The position numbers were made by a program, and so were the translations under genes. From Phytobacter ursingii (GTDB taxonomy: Bacteria > Pseudomonadota > Gammaproteobacteria > Enterobacterales > Enterobacteriaceae): a DNA stretch of 64,000 nt. The notes under the pieces were generated by a model. The model saw nothing but the letters and a program-made list of their open reading frames with translations, made no database searches and had not been told where the DNA came from. Shown one piece after another: positions 48,784-58,285 of the stretch. Location of the stretch: contig CABDWT010000019.1 of NCBI GenBank assembly GCA_901456055.1, positions 62,001 through 126,000 of the forward strand, read 5' to 3'. Each line of letters starts with the position of its first letter. Within the stretch, counting starts at the first letter, position 1.

Positions 48784-51700
48784 TTACTTCTGTTTATTAC
48801 GCCCCTCTTCTCTGGCGAGCAGTAGGCTCAATGAAGCAGGCAATACCGTCAGCGTGACCAGCGTGGCCACGAGAAGTCCGCCGATAATGGCATAGGCCAT
48901 CGGCCCCCAAAAAACCTGGTGTGATATGGGGATCATCCCCAGTATTGCCGCGCAGGCCGTTAAAATGATCGGACGCGAACGATGCTCCGCTGCCGCAACA
49001 ATGGCTTCGCGCGAGGTCATCCCCTGCGCCAGGTTGTTATCCACTTCGCTTATCAGGATGACCGCATTGCGGATAATCATCCCTGCCAGCGCGATCACGC
49101 CCAGCAATGCCACAAAACCCATCGGCGTTCTTGTCGGCAGCATCGCTAATACGATGCCGGGCAAGCCAAAAGGCGCCATAAAGAGCGCAAGCAACATACG
49201 GGAAAAACGCTGCAACTGAATCATGAGCAGAACCAGCATTGCGATAAGCGTCACAGGCAATACCGCAAAAACGGAGCTATTTCCCTTCTCTGCTTCCGCT
49301 ACCGTTCCCCCTTCTTCGATGTGATATCCTTCAGGGAGTTGCGCGCGTAATTGATCAATCTTCGCACGCAGCGCAGACGACACGGTCTGTGCATTAAGGC
49401 CCGGCGCCAGGTCTGTCTGCACGGTAATGAAAGGCAGTCGCTGGCGACGCCAGATAACCGGATCATCAACACCCCATACGGGTGTGGCGACTTCGCTAAG
49501 CGGAATTTTCTTTCCCGTCGCGGTTGTCAGTACCAGTGACGATAAGGTACTGATATCCAGACGCTCCTTATCGTTCGCTCGCAGCACCACATCCACGAGG
49601 CGATCATTATCCCGCACCGTTGTGACGGTACGACCAGACCAGACAGTATTCAGCGTTTGAGCGATATCCTCTGAGGAAACGCCTGCTGCCCGTGCTGCCG
49701 TCTGGTTGACATTAAGTGTGATCACTCTTTCCGGTTCGCCCGCGGTCAGGTTAACCTCGCGCGTGAAAGGCGAGGCTCCGGTCTCAGAGGCAACACGACG
49801 GGCGATTAACCGCACCTGGGCGTAATCAGGACCGCTCACGCGGTATTTTATCGGCCAGCCTACCGGCGGCCCTAATTCAAGGGGAGAAACTCGCGTCGTC
49901 AGGTCGCCAAACTGACTGGCTAAAAGCGTCGTGAGCTGCCGTTGTAAGCGATCTCTCGCTGCCAAATCCTTTGCCACAATAACGAGTTGCGCTGTACTTT
50001 CATTATCTAACAGGACTTCCATGGGCAAATAAAAGCGTATGGCGCCCGATCCGACATACGTCGTGTAATGATCAATATTGTCATTACCCCTTATCGCGTG
50101 TTCAAGACGCTCGGCCTGCCGCTCTGTTTCGGGTTGTGACGTATTCGCCGGGAGCGAAAGACTCACCAGCAATTCGGGGCGATCCGATGCCGGGAAAAAT
50201 TCCCCCTGCATATAAGTCGCCCCAACGCATGACAAAATAAGCGCCAGCAGAGCAATACCAATGGTGGTCACCCGATAACGCAACACGCGATCCAGTAACG
50301 CACGATAGGCCTGGGCAAGCCTGCCTGCGCTCCCTTCATGTTTTTTAATACGCGCAGGAAGTAACCAGGTACCGGTCAGCGGCGAGAACAGGATGGCGAC
50401 GACCCACGAGCTAAGCAGGGCCATCAGGACAACGGCAAACAGTGAGAAGCAGTATTCTCCAGCACTGGAAGCCGCAAAGCCGACAGGAATAAACCCCGCA
50501 ATCATCACCAGGGTTCCCGTCAGCATGGGAAAAGCGGTGGTTTTGAAAGCATACGTGGCGGCATTTTTACGCGTATCGCCAGCTTCAAGCCTCGCCACCA
50601 TCGCTTCTACCGTTATCATCGCATCATCGACCAGCAGCCCGAGCGCAATAATGAGCGCACCCAGAGAGATGCGCTGCAAACCAATCCCGGCCAGCATCAT
50701 GCCGATAAATGTCATTGCCAGTACCAGGGGTATTGCAGCAGCAACGACCAGCCCGGCTCGCATACCGAGCGAGATAAAGGAAACGGCCAGAACGATCAGA
50801 ACAGCTTCGATAAGCACACGGACAAAACCGCTGACGGCATCGCTCACCACAACAGACTGATCGGCCACTTTTACCATTTCAATACCGTGAGGTAACTGGT
50901 TTTTGACCTGCGCCATTCGGGCGTTGAGCGTCTTACCGAAACGCAACATATTGCCGGTTGAGGCCATCGAAATCGCAAGCCCTATCGCAGGCTGCCCGTT
51001 CACCCGAAAGGCAGGCGTGGCGGGTTCGGCACTGTTACGCGTGACGGTAGCAATATCCGTCAGGGGAATGTATCGATCATTGATATGCAGCGTGACGGCG
51101 CGAAGGCTCTCCTCTGAGGTCAAGGCGCCACTCACACGCAAGGCAATGTTATCGTTTCCGGTACGGATCGTGCCGGAGGGTTCAACGGCATTTTGGGCCT
51201 TTAATGCCTCGCTCACCTGCTGAACGTCTACACCCATGCCGGCAAGCTGTCGGGGGGAAAAGGCGATAACGATCTGTTCCTGCTGTTCACCCAGAAGCGT
51301 AATCTTGCCAATATCTTTCACCGACATCAGATCACGACGGATCGCTTCTACGCGATCGCGTAACTCCCGCGAAGTGTAACCCTCTGTAGTGAAAGCATAA
51401 ATAGTGCCGAACGTATCATCAAACTCATCATTCACAGCCGGCCCTTGCGCCTCCTGAGGCAAGGAGGTTGCACTATCCTGCATTTTTTTACGCACCTGAT
51501 ACCAGATCCCCTGAACTTGCTGCGGTGGCGTGTCGTCTCGTAAGTTCACATAAATAACGCTACTGCCTGCCCGGGTTTCACTTTCTATATAATCGAGCCA
51601 GGGCGTCTCCTGCAGTTTTTTCTCCAGGACATCGGTTACAAGCCGGGTCGTGTCCTCAATATTGGCGCCTGGCCACTGCGCGGAGACCACCGCCGTTTTG

Positions 51701-51852
51701 ATGGTGAATGCCGGGTCTTCATTGCGCGGGAGTTTTTCATAACTCAAGACCCCCGCCACGAGAATCAGCATCATAAACAGGCTTACCAGTTGCTGATGTT
51801 CAAGCGCCCATGCGGAAAGGTTGAAGCGCTGTTTTTTATCGTAGGCATTCAT
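48784..51852 (-). CDS. RND-family efflux pump permease (HAE1-like)
   Basis: The 1022-residue product has the RND layout: a first helix after about 20 residues, a large periplasmic porter domain, helices 2-6, a second porter domain, and helices 8-12. The proton-relay Asp pair is in GLLVDDAMITVEAMVARLEAG, and the second half repeats the pattern (GVIALAGMIIRNAVILISEVD). Substrates are unknown but a drug or toxic compound role is likely. The start overlaps the adaptor stop by four bases. There is no outer-membrane factor gene nearby, so TolC is the probable partner. Confidence 0.9.
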   Translation of the reverse strand: MNAYDKKQRFNLSAWALEHQQLVSLFMMLILVAGVLSYEKLPRNEDPAFTIKTAVVSAQWPGANIEDTTRLVTDVLEKKLQETPWLDYIESETRAGSSVIYVNLRDDTPPQQVQGIWYQVRKKMQDSATSLPQEAQGPAVNDEFDDTFGTIYAFTTEGYTSRELRDRVEAIRRDLMSVKDIGKITLLGEQQEQIVIAFSPRQLAGMGVDVQQVSEALKAQNAVEPSGTIRTGNDNIALRVSGALTSEESLRAVTLHINDRYIPLTDIATVTRNSAEPATPAFRVNGQPAIGLAISMASTGNMLRFGKTLNARMAQVKNQLPHGIEMVKVADQSVVVSDAVSGFVRVLIEAVLIVLAVSFISLGMRAGLVVAAAIPLVLAMTFIGMMLAGIGLQRISLGALIIALGLLVDDAMITVEAMVARLEAGDTRKNAATYAFKTTAFPMLTGTLVMIAGFIPVGFAASSAGEYCFSLFAVVLMALLSSWVVAILFSPLTGTWLLPARIKKHEGSAGRLAQAYRALLDRVLRYRVTTIGIALLALILSCVGATYMQGEFFPASDRPELLVSLSLPANTSQPETERQAERLEHAIRGNDNIDHYTTYVGSGAIRFYLPMEVLLDNESTAQLVIVAKDLAARDRLQRQLTTLLASQFGDLTTRVSPLELGPPVGWPIKYRVSGPDYAQVRLIARRVASETGASPFTREVNLTAGEPERVITLNVNQTAARAAGVSSEDIAQTLNTVWSGRTVTTVRDNDRLVDVVLRANDKERLDISTLSSLVLTTATGKKIPLSEVATPVWGVDDPVIWRRQRLPFITVQTDLAPGLNAQTVSSALRAKIDQLRAQLPEGYHIEEGGTVAEAEKGNSSVFAVLPVTLIAMLVLLMIQLQRFSRMLLALFMAPFGLPGIVLAMLPTRTPMGFVALLGVIALAGMIIRNAVILISEVDNNLAQGMTSREAIVAAAEHRSRPIILTACAAILGMIPISHQVFWGPMAYAIIGGLLVATLVTLTVLPASLSLLLAREEGRNKQK

Positions 51853-53003
51853 GACTGACGCTCCCCCGGAATGACTTTTTCGCCATCACGTAACTTATTC
51901 ACGCCTGCGGTAATGACTTTATCGCCGGGATGAAGGCCGGATGAAACGAACACGGAAGAGGCAACATAGCCGGATAAAGTAACCTCGCGTAACTGCGCCT
52001 GTGCGTTATCCGCAATAACAAAGATGGCGGGTTTATCGCCAGCACGACTCAGTGCGGAGGCGGGAATGCGATAACCGGGCAACGTAGACGACGGAATATC
52101 AATGGTCACGCTGGCCCCCAACGCCATCCCGGCAGGTTGGTTGTTAAGCGCAACCCTGACTTGCCAGGTTCTGGTTTGCGGGTCAGCCTGGGGGCTGACA
52201 TCACGAAGTATGCCGGTGGTTTTTACGGCGGGATTCGACAACAACGCAACGTGAAATTCCCTCACGTTGGCATCGGGTGTAGAAAGTCGCTGGGGATCAG
52301 CGATGTCAAATACCACATCACGTGCCTCGCTGGTCGCAAGGGTAAAGACCGTTTGCCCGGCGCTCACCACCTGGCCTGCAGAAACACTGACGCGGGTAAT
52401 CACGCCATCCGCAGGCGCCTTCAGTTGCGTCCAGGCAAGATTATCCTGCGCATTGCGCATAGCGGCCATGCTGCTTTTAAGGCGCGATGCCGCCGCTTGC
52501 CAGTCAGCACGCGCGCTATCAAGCTGAGTACGGGCGATAGCGCCGGAGGGCAAGAGTTTTTGCATTCGATTCAAATTCAGCAACGCGACCTGTTCGGCTG
52601 CTTTGGCACTTTCCACATCAGCGCGGGCGCTGGCAAGTTCGTTGGTTCCTGTCTGGCTTTCTAATGTCGCCAGCACTTGCCCCGTATGCACATGATCGCC
52701 GATATCAACAAGGCGGCTTACCATTCGTCCGCTCAGTCGGAAAGAGAGTAAGGTTTCATCATGGGCACGTACTTCTCCGGTTCGAACATCGACCGGAAAG
52801 GAGGATAAGGTCTGAACAACAACGTAGCGAACGGGCCTCGGTGGAGCGCTCTGGTGTTTTTCCTTCTCCCCACAGCCGGTCAGTAAAAAAATGAACACCA
52901 CCGGGGCGATGAGCGGCAACAAAGAAAGGATGGAACATTGACGTGCGGCATGAAAAAAATGATGCGCGCTTTGACGAAATAAGACGGTGAGCTGTTCTGA
53001 CAT
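51849..53003 (-). CDS. RND efflux periplasmic adaptor lipoprotein
   Basis: The 384-residue membrane-fusion protein has lipoyl half-motifs around VSRLVDIGDHVHTGQVLATLE and KAPADGVITRVSVSAGQVV, flanking a short coiled-coil hairpin. A lipobox FLLTGC lies near residue 44 after an unusually long N-terminal region. The ATG at 53003 has an AGGAG ribosome-binding site; an upstream GTG/ATG-like start is not supported. It is coupled to the RND permease. Confidence 0.88.
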   Translation of the reverse strand: MSEQLTVLFRQSAHHFFHAARQCSILSLLPLIAPVVFIFLLTGCGEKEKHQSAPPRPVRYVVVQTLSSFPVDVRTGEVRAHDETLLSFRLSGRMVSRLVDIGDHVHTGQVLATLESQTGTNELASARADVESAKAAEQVALLNLNRMQKLLPSGAIARTQLDSARADWQAAASRLKSSMAAMRNAQDNLAWTQLKAPADGVITRVSVSAGQVVSAGQTVFTLATSEARDVVFDIADPQRLSTPDANVREFHVALLSNPAVKTTGILRDVSPQADPQTRTWQVRVALNNQPAGMALGASVTIDIPSSTLPGYRIPASALSRAGDKPAIFVIADNAQAQLREVTLSGYVASSVFVSSGLHPGDKVITAGVNKLRDGEKVIPGERQS

Positions 53004-53081
53004 AACGCCACTCCTGAATGGTAATGGCGTCATTACAACGGTATGAAGTCGAGATTCTCTGCATTTTTCATCAAGGATTCA

Positions 53082-54269
53082 TCAAGAATGCATTTTTATC
53101 TCCTCAGACGGCAGGGTTATCTCTATCAGCAGGCCACCCTTTTCAGGTAAAAACGCGTCAATATTCCCGCCGTGAGCAAGGCAAATAGCCCTGGCGATGG
53201 ATAGCCCCAGACCACTGCCCCCGGAATGCCGCGCCCGCGAAGCATCGGCTCGCGTGAACCGATCGAAGATAATCGGTAAGAAAGCGGGGTCCACGCCAGG
53301 ACCATCATCGTCAAAGGTGATGCTGAGTACATCTGCACAGCGACGAATGCCTATGTTCAGATGTCCCCCCTGCCGCCCATAGCGCAAGGCATTTTCCATA
53401 ATAATCGTAAAGGCCTGACCCAGGCGTAGAGCATCCCCATTGAAAATGGAAGGTGGCGTATCCGCAACCGTAATCCTCACGCCGGACGTATCCGCCTGCA
53501 ACTTAAGCCATGCAGCACGCTCACGCAATAACGCCACCAGGCACAGAGGTTGCCGGTCAAGAGTCAGTTGTCCGGCATCCGCCAGTGAAAGTAAGTGTAA
53601 TTCCCCGGTCAGACGGCTCAGGAGCAACAACTGGTTCATCACCATCCTCAGTTGCTCTTCTGTAGGGCTAAATACGCCATCCAGCATCCCCTGTAGCCGA
53701 CCAATGGCCGCAGTTAAAGGAGAACGAAGTTCATGTGCCATCGCGACATGCGAAGCGCGCAGTTCGCGTTCATAAAGGGCAAGTTGTTGCGTCATGCCGT
53801 TAAAATCTATGGCGAAACGTATCATTTCAGCCGGCGCATCCCTGACGAGTTCCGCCTGACTGCCAAATTGCCCTTGCGTGACGTTATCTGCCGCCTCACG
53901 TAAACGGCTGAACTGAGAGGATAAAGGCCGCGCGTAGCGTAACCCCAGAATGACGATAAAAGGGATCATCACCAGAACAAGTACGCCAACCATAATCCAG
54001 TCTGCCGAGGCAATGGAGGGGGTCGAGTAACTGATCCCCCACCACGTGTCGACAATGTAATGGAAACGTTCCGGGTTAACTTGCGGGTTATCCCGCAACG
54101 CGAGGAATTCTGCTCTGATACTGGCGGGCATGTCATGCAAAACCCAGTAGTTTTGGATGGCATAACGTAGCCACATGCACAGGGCAATGATGATGACAGT
54201 CCCGATAGCAAGAGCAAGGATGCGGGCGCAAATCCAGCGCCAGAGTGACGGGTGAACGGGACTTTTCAT
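53082..54269 (-). CDS. Sensor histidine kinase beside the RND pump, now without a full partner
   Basis: The 395-residue product has two membrane helices (about 13-35 and 90-110) around a short periplasmic loop. It then has a HAMP domain, the H box VAMAHELRSPLTAAIGRLQG with the phosphorylated His, and N, G1 and G2 boxes (ENALRYGRQGG, DDDGPGVD, SGGSGLGLS). All catalytic motifs are intact. Its ATG overlaps the stop of a response-regulator remnant (ATGA). It lies 78 bases before the adaptor gene, suggesting one regulatory and efflux unit. With the regulator destroyed it can act only through another regulator. Confidence 0.9.
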   Translation of the reverse strand: MKSPVHPSLWRWICARILALAIGTVIIIALCMWLRYAIQNYWVLHDMPASIRAEFLALRDNPQVNPERFHYIVDTWWGISYSTPSIASADWIMVGVLVLVMIPFIVILGLRYARPLSSQFSRLREAADNVTQGQFGSQAELVRDAPAEMIRFAIDFNGMTQQLALYERELRASHVAMAHELRSPLTAAIGRLQGMLDGVFSPTEEQLRMVMNQLLLLSRLTGELHLLSLADAGQLTLDRQPLCLVALLRERAAWLKLQADTSGVRITVADTPPSIFNGDALRLGQAFTIIMENALRYGRQGGHLNIGIRRCADVLSITFDDDGPGVDPAFLPIIFDRFTRADASRARHSGGSGLGLSIARAICLAHGGNIDAFLPEKGGLLIEITLPSEEIKMHS

Positions 54270-54364
54270 GGCTGCTGAAACCTGTACTCAATGCCGCGTA
54301 GGTTTGCCAGAACGTCGGCAGCATCCGTATCATCTTCAATTATCAAAACTTTTCGACAAACCAT
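54266..54364 (-). pseudogene. OmpR-family response regulator reduced to 32 codons by an in-frame deletion
   Basis: The frame reads M-VCR, then KVLIIEDDTDAADVLAN, which is the start of a receiver domain with its acidic pair. It passes directly into LRGIEYRFQQP and a stop, which matches the end of an OmpR-type winged helix (typically VRGIGYRF). About 190-200 codons between these two ends are missing and the frame is kept. The stop overlaps the kinase ATG exactly as an intact regulator-kinase pair would. No phosphorylation site or DNA-binding helix remains. Confidence 0.8.
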
Positions 54365-54641
54365 CTGTGTACCCTGGTTTTTTTAGAGAACTGTAATTGC
54401 CGGTCTGTTACGCCAATACGTACAATACCCTTTTCGTGACAGTATATGCGTATCGATAAAATGACAAATGATACAAACCGCGTAGCAAGAATGTAATTTA
54501 TCAAAAACCTCGCCGCAAAATGCGTAACTTGACAGTATCTTAACAATTCCCTGATTGTTTATTGATATCATTACTTCATACTGAACCATCAGCAAATCAT
54601 GCGTTGATATAACACGCTTTTAATCAATCCGGAGATGATTA

Positions 54642-55424
54642 ATGTTCACCCAAACAACACTACCGTTGATGGCAGGTTTACTCTTTATTCCGATAATTTC
54701 ATTTGCAGATGATACGACCGCTGATTTAAACACATTTAGCATGGGTATCGCCGGGCAATATGCCCCACGTTACAGTGGGTCAAATCAGCAATTTTTCCAG
54801 CTTTTCCCCGTTATCCAGGGGCGTAAAGGTGCGTTTTTTGTGGATTCGGAAAAAGGTCTGGGATATGACCTTCAGGCCGACAACGGACTGTATTTAGAAC
54901 ACACTCTGGGTTATAGCCTGGGACGTTCCGAACGTAATTCTAACTGGCGGGAAGGCGCAAACGAATTAAAGGGAATGGGCAATATTAAAGCTGCTATGAA
55001 TACCGCTCTGGCAGTAGGCTGGTCCATAGCCCCATGGGTAAATATTGAAGGAAAAGCCATTCTTCCCATTACTGATAGCCAGGGGGTGGCGTATCAGGCT
55101 TCCTTTACGCTTCTTCCTTTGCAGAATGACATTGATACTATTGCACTGCAGAACACGGCTCTGTTCGGCGATCGTCGATATATGCAAATTAATTATGGCG
55201 TCAGTCAAAAACAGAGCGCTCGCACGGGATATGAAACCTTTACCCCAGGCGGAGGTTTATACGGAATAAACACAAGCCTGCTGTGGAACCATCAAATTGA
55301 CCCACATTGGGGGACAACCTTAAGTGCGGGTTATAACTGGCTGAATGATGATGTTGCAAATAGCCCTATCGTTTTCAGACAAAATACCTTCTCTTTTACC
55401 GGTGCCATTACTTATACATTTTAA
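54642..55424 (+). CDS. MipA/OmpV family outer-membrane protein
   Basis: The 260-residue product has a Sec signal peptide (ending ISFA-D). Its beta-barrel pattern of alternating hydrophobic strands ends in a C-terminal Phe (ITYTF), with the MipA/OmpV-type early segment GIAGQYAPRYSGSNQQFFQLFP. In E. coli MipA scaffolds peptidoglycan synthases; family members also respond to antibiotics. This copy is a paralog in an accessory region, so its role is not known. AT content is higher than in the core. A GGAG ribosome-binding site precedes the ATG. Confidence 0.88.
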   Translation: MFTQTTLPLMAGLLFIPIISFADDTTADLNTFSMGIAGQYAPRYSGSNQQFFQLFPVIQGRKGAFFVDSEKGLGYDLQADNGLYLEHTLGYSLGRSERNSNWREGANELKGMGNIKAAMNTALAVGWSIAPWVNIEGKAILPITDSQGVAYQASFTLLPLQNDIDTIALQNTALFGDRRYMQINYGVSQKQSARTGYETFTPGGGLYGINTSLLWNHQIDPHWGTTLSAGYNWLNDDVANSPIVFRQNTFSFTGAITYTF

Positions 55425-55463
55425 TAATGCGTCTTCAAAAATGGAGACAGACAAGAAAAAATA

Positions 55464-55613
55464 ATGGAACTGACATCAGACCTAAAAACAACCCGTACGC
55501 CTGGTATTGAAATAACCTCTAAATACGGGTTTGATGATCAGCAAAGCCTCTCAAAGAACTTTAAAAAAATCCATAATGCGCCGCCAGGACAATGGCGAAA
55601 AAAGAAGGGTTAA
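55464..55613 (+). pseudogene. C-terminal stub of an AraC-family regulator
   Basis: A 49-codon frame encodes LKTTRTPGIEITSK and then YGFDDQQSLSKNFKKIH-NAPPGQWRK. This is the second helix-turn-helix and the end of an AraC/MarA-type DNA-binding domain (compare YGFxSQQSFTRxFK and PGxYR). The first helix-turn-helix and all upstream parts are missing, so it cannot bind DNA as AraC proteins do. It lies 39 bases after the MipA-like gene in the same direction. Confidence 0.7.
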
Positions 55614-55765
55614 TAGCAGATAAACGCGCACAGAAGCCCTGAGAATACTTTTTCGATAAAGTTAATTAACAGGGCATTTTACATTTACTCTTTTTTTATT
55701 CATTCGTCACACCACAAATACCTGGCATTGCCGTCGGTAATGTTTTCCGGCGGCAATGTTGCAGA

Positions 55766-56548
55766 TCAGTGGCTGGCTTTTTTAATCGCGGCCTGAATCT
55801 GCTCCGCACTGGCAAGGCCCGGGAAGACGGTAATGTTCTCCGGGTTTGCGCCTTTAACCGGCATGACAATCAGCCCTGGCGTCCCGGTGAGTTCCAGGGT
55901 CTGCGCCAGCGTATTGGTGTTCTCAAGGATGTTGCTGTAATCCGCCTGCGGCTTATCCGTGGCGCCGGCCGCCTTCACGGCAGCGTTGATATCTTCGACC
56001 GTCAGTTGACCTTCGTTATGCCCGGTATGGTAAATGCTGTTGTGATAGATGGCATACCCGGCAGCACCTTTCTGCTTCCAGACATCAAGGCCGCGCAGCG
56101 CCGCTTTCTCTGAGTTCTCCCAGCGTGATGCGAAAATAGGCCACTCTTTAAAGATATAACGCACGTCCGGGCTGGCCTTCATGACTTTTTCCAGCTCCGG
56201 GGCAAGCTTACTGCAATAAATACACTGATAATCGAAGAATTCAATGACCGCCACGCGCGCATCCTGCGGGCCGATAACCGGCGTATCTTTGTCACGCAGA
56301 AGCGCATCCTGGTTATCCATCACCTTCTGCGTCAGCGCCATCTGTTGACGCTCCTGCTCTTGCTGCTGCAATTTCTGGCTGACCTGTACCAGCACCTCCG
56401 GATGGGCAACAAGGTAGTCAGCGGCGATTTTACCGATTTGCGCTTCTTGTTCCGGTGTGAATACCGGCGCAGAGGCAGCCAGTACAGGGCTTAAATGGAG
56501 AAGGGTATATGTGGTCACTAAAGAAATCAGCGTCTTTCTGAAGGTCAT
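55766..56548 (-). CDS. ScsC/DsbA-like periplasmic thiol oxidoreductase
   Basis: The 260-residue product has a Sec signal peptide (ending PVLA-A). An N-terminal helical stalk follows (FTPEQEAQIGKIAADYLVAHPEVL), like the ScsC oligomerisation domain. The thioredoxin fold has active site C-I-Y-C in FFDYQCIYCSKLAPE and the cis-Pro loop TGTPG. ScsC-type proteins shuffle or protect disulfides, often linked to copper stress. No scsB or scsD is nearby, so it must use the general DsbB/DsbD systems. I start at the ATG at 56548 because it begins the signal peptide. Confidence 0.88.
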   Translation of the reverse strand: MTFRKTLISLVTTYTLLHLSPVLAASAPVFTPEQEAQIGKIAADYLVAHPEVLVQVSQKLQQQEQERQQMALTQKVMDNQDALLRDKDTPVIGPQDARVAVIEFFDYQCIYCSKLAPELEKVMKASPDVRYIFKEWPIFASRWENSEKAALRGLDVWKQKGAAGYAIYHNSIYHTGHNEGQLTVEDINAAVKAAGATDKPQADYSNILENTNTLAQTLELTGTPGLIVMPVKGANPENITVFPGLASAEQIQAAIKKASH

Positions 56549-56773
56549 CGGTGGTGTCCCTAACGTTTTCTCTGAATAGTGTTGCGAACAGGCAGGTGCG
56601 TCGTGCTCAGCGGTATCGCTATCAAAGATACGCGTTTTCAGTAAAGGTGACACGCCGGAAGTGATAACAGATATGTCGATATAACCACAGACGGAAGAAC
56701 GGCTCAGGCTAACAGGGGGGAAGGAAAATCATCACGTGCAGATTGATGCTCTCCCTTCACCCTGCGGACAGCC

Positions 56774-58006
56774 TTAGCTTTCGAGCGAGTTTCCGACGCT
56801 TTTGTCACGCAGGAAAATCACCATCAGCCCTAGCCAGAACAATCCGTTGAGCAGATTAAAGACGCTGAACAGGCCGTTGCCACCCGCCAGATAGGCATGT
56901 TTACTGACTTCGATACCGACGGTGAAAATCAGCATTTGCAGCATCCCCATCGCCGCCGAAACCGCCCCTTTGCTGACCTCGCTGGCAAACAGGGTCAGGC
57001 GCACCAGCCCGGCGTTAGCCAGACCAATGCCAAACGCATACAGGCTTAATCCTGCCGTCATCCAGAGATAAGCATGCGACGAGAACAGCGTTGCCGTGGC
57101 CGCCAGGATAAGCCCGGCCACAATCGGCCAGCCGCCAAGAATAATCAGCGAACGCACGGTGCGCCGCGCAGTAAGCCGCGCCAGCAGCAAATTACCCAGA
57201 ATCAACGCGCCAAAAATCGGCACCTGCAACAAGCCGTATTCGTAACTGCTGAGCTTTTCGCCGCTAATAATAATGATCGGTGACTGAGCAATCCAGGCCA
57301 GCAACGGCAGGCTGACAAACCCGATAGCCAGCGATCCGGCAACGAAACGGATGTTTTTCATCACCAGCGCATAGTCGTGCCACAAGGCCTTTAATGAAAG
57401 TGGTTCACCCAGCCGGGTGGCGGTTTCCGGCATCGCCCGCTGCAGACCCACAAACGCCACCGCCGCCAGCAGCGCAAAAAGAACAAACATCCCTTGCCAG
57501 GGCGCGGCATGAACCCACGCGGCGCCCACCAGCGGACCGAGCAGCGGCGCGATAAGCGCCACGTTAGCCATCAGCGCGGTGATCTTAATGCACACCGCCT
57601 CTTCAAAGGACTCTTGAATGGCCGCGTAGCCGACCGCGCCAATAAAGCACAGACTGATCCCCTGCAAAAAACGCAACAGCGTGAACTGCTCAATATTTTG
57701 TGCCAGTAAGGTGGCCAGGCAGGTCACCACGAACCACACCACTCCGGTCAACATTACCGGGCGACGGCCAATACGATCCGACAGCGGCCCCAGCAGCCAC
57801 TGTAAAAACATGCCGCCCGCAAGGTAGGCGGTCATCGATGTCGGCACCCACTCAATCCCGGCCTGATATTGTTCGACCACGGCCAGCATACCTGGCTGAA
57901 TCATATCGTTGGCAATATAGGTTGAGAATTCGTACAGGACCAGACAAAGGGGAAATAACAATGCCTGACGTCCCAGACGACGACCAGTAAAGGTATGGTT
58001 TTGCAT
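56774..58006 (-). CDS. mdfA: MdfA (Cmr), multidrug MFS transporter
   Basis: MdfA exports chloramphenicol, fluoroquinolones, cationic dyes and other drugs, and exchanges K+ or Na+ for protons. The 410-residue product has twelve helices and the key acidic residues of the first helix (Glu in [13 protein letters not shown] and the following Asp). The motif-A loop is [16 protein letters not shown]. It is in the same place as in E. coli, next to ybjG. Confidence 0.97.
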   Translation of the reverse strand: MQNHTFTGRRLGRQALLFPLCLVLYEFSTYIANDMIQPGMLAVVEQYQAGIEWVPTSMTAYLAGGMFLQWLLGPLSDRIGRRPVMLTGVVWFVVTCLATLLAQNIEQFTLLRFLQGISLCFIGAVGYAAIQESFEEAVCIKITALMANVALIAPLLGPLVGAAWVHAAPWQGMFVLFALLAAVAFVGLQRAMPETATRLGEPLSLKALWHDYALVMKNIRFVAGSLAIGFVSLPLLAWIAQSPIIIISGEKLSSYEYGLLQVPIFGALILGNLLLARLTARRTVRSLIILGGWPIVAGLILAATATLFSSHAYLWMTAGLSLYAFGIGLANAGLVRLTLFASEVSKGAVSAAMGMLQMLIFTVGIEVSKHAYLAGGNGLFSVFNLLNGLFWLGLMVIFLRDKSVGNSLES

Positions 58007-58285
58007 GCAATCTCTTTTACGTGAAAAATCGCGCAGAGTGTAATCAAAGCGACCGGTTGACGACAGCGAATTATGCTACTCGCGCCGTGGAAAGCACTTT
58101 TTTCAACCTTAAGGTTGCCTTAATCATCCCCGCGTACCGTGTCACATCAATGCAATAAACGGCTTAAGAATCGTCTAACTCTCGGTGAAATAAGCTGAAA
58201 CGACTTTACCGTTTATCGCGCCGCTTTTAAGGTGAGCACTGTCATCAAATGTTCACATCAGCCAGAGTCCGGAGCCATAAAGAGC

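Noticed and set aside
54343-54595. Minus-strand frames upstream of the response regulator remnant
   Set aside because: They are in the AT-rich divergent promoter region of the MipA-like gene, overlap the real remnant in another frame, and show no protein features.
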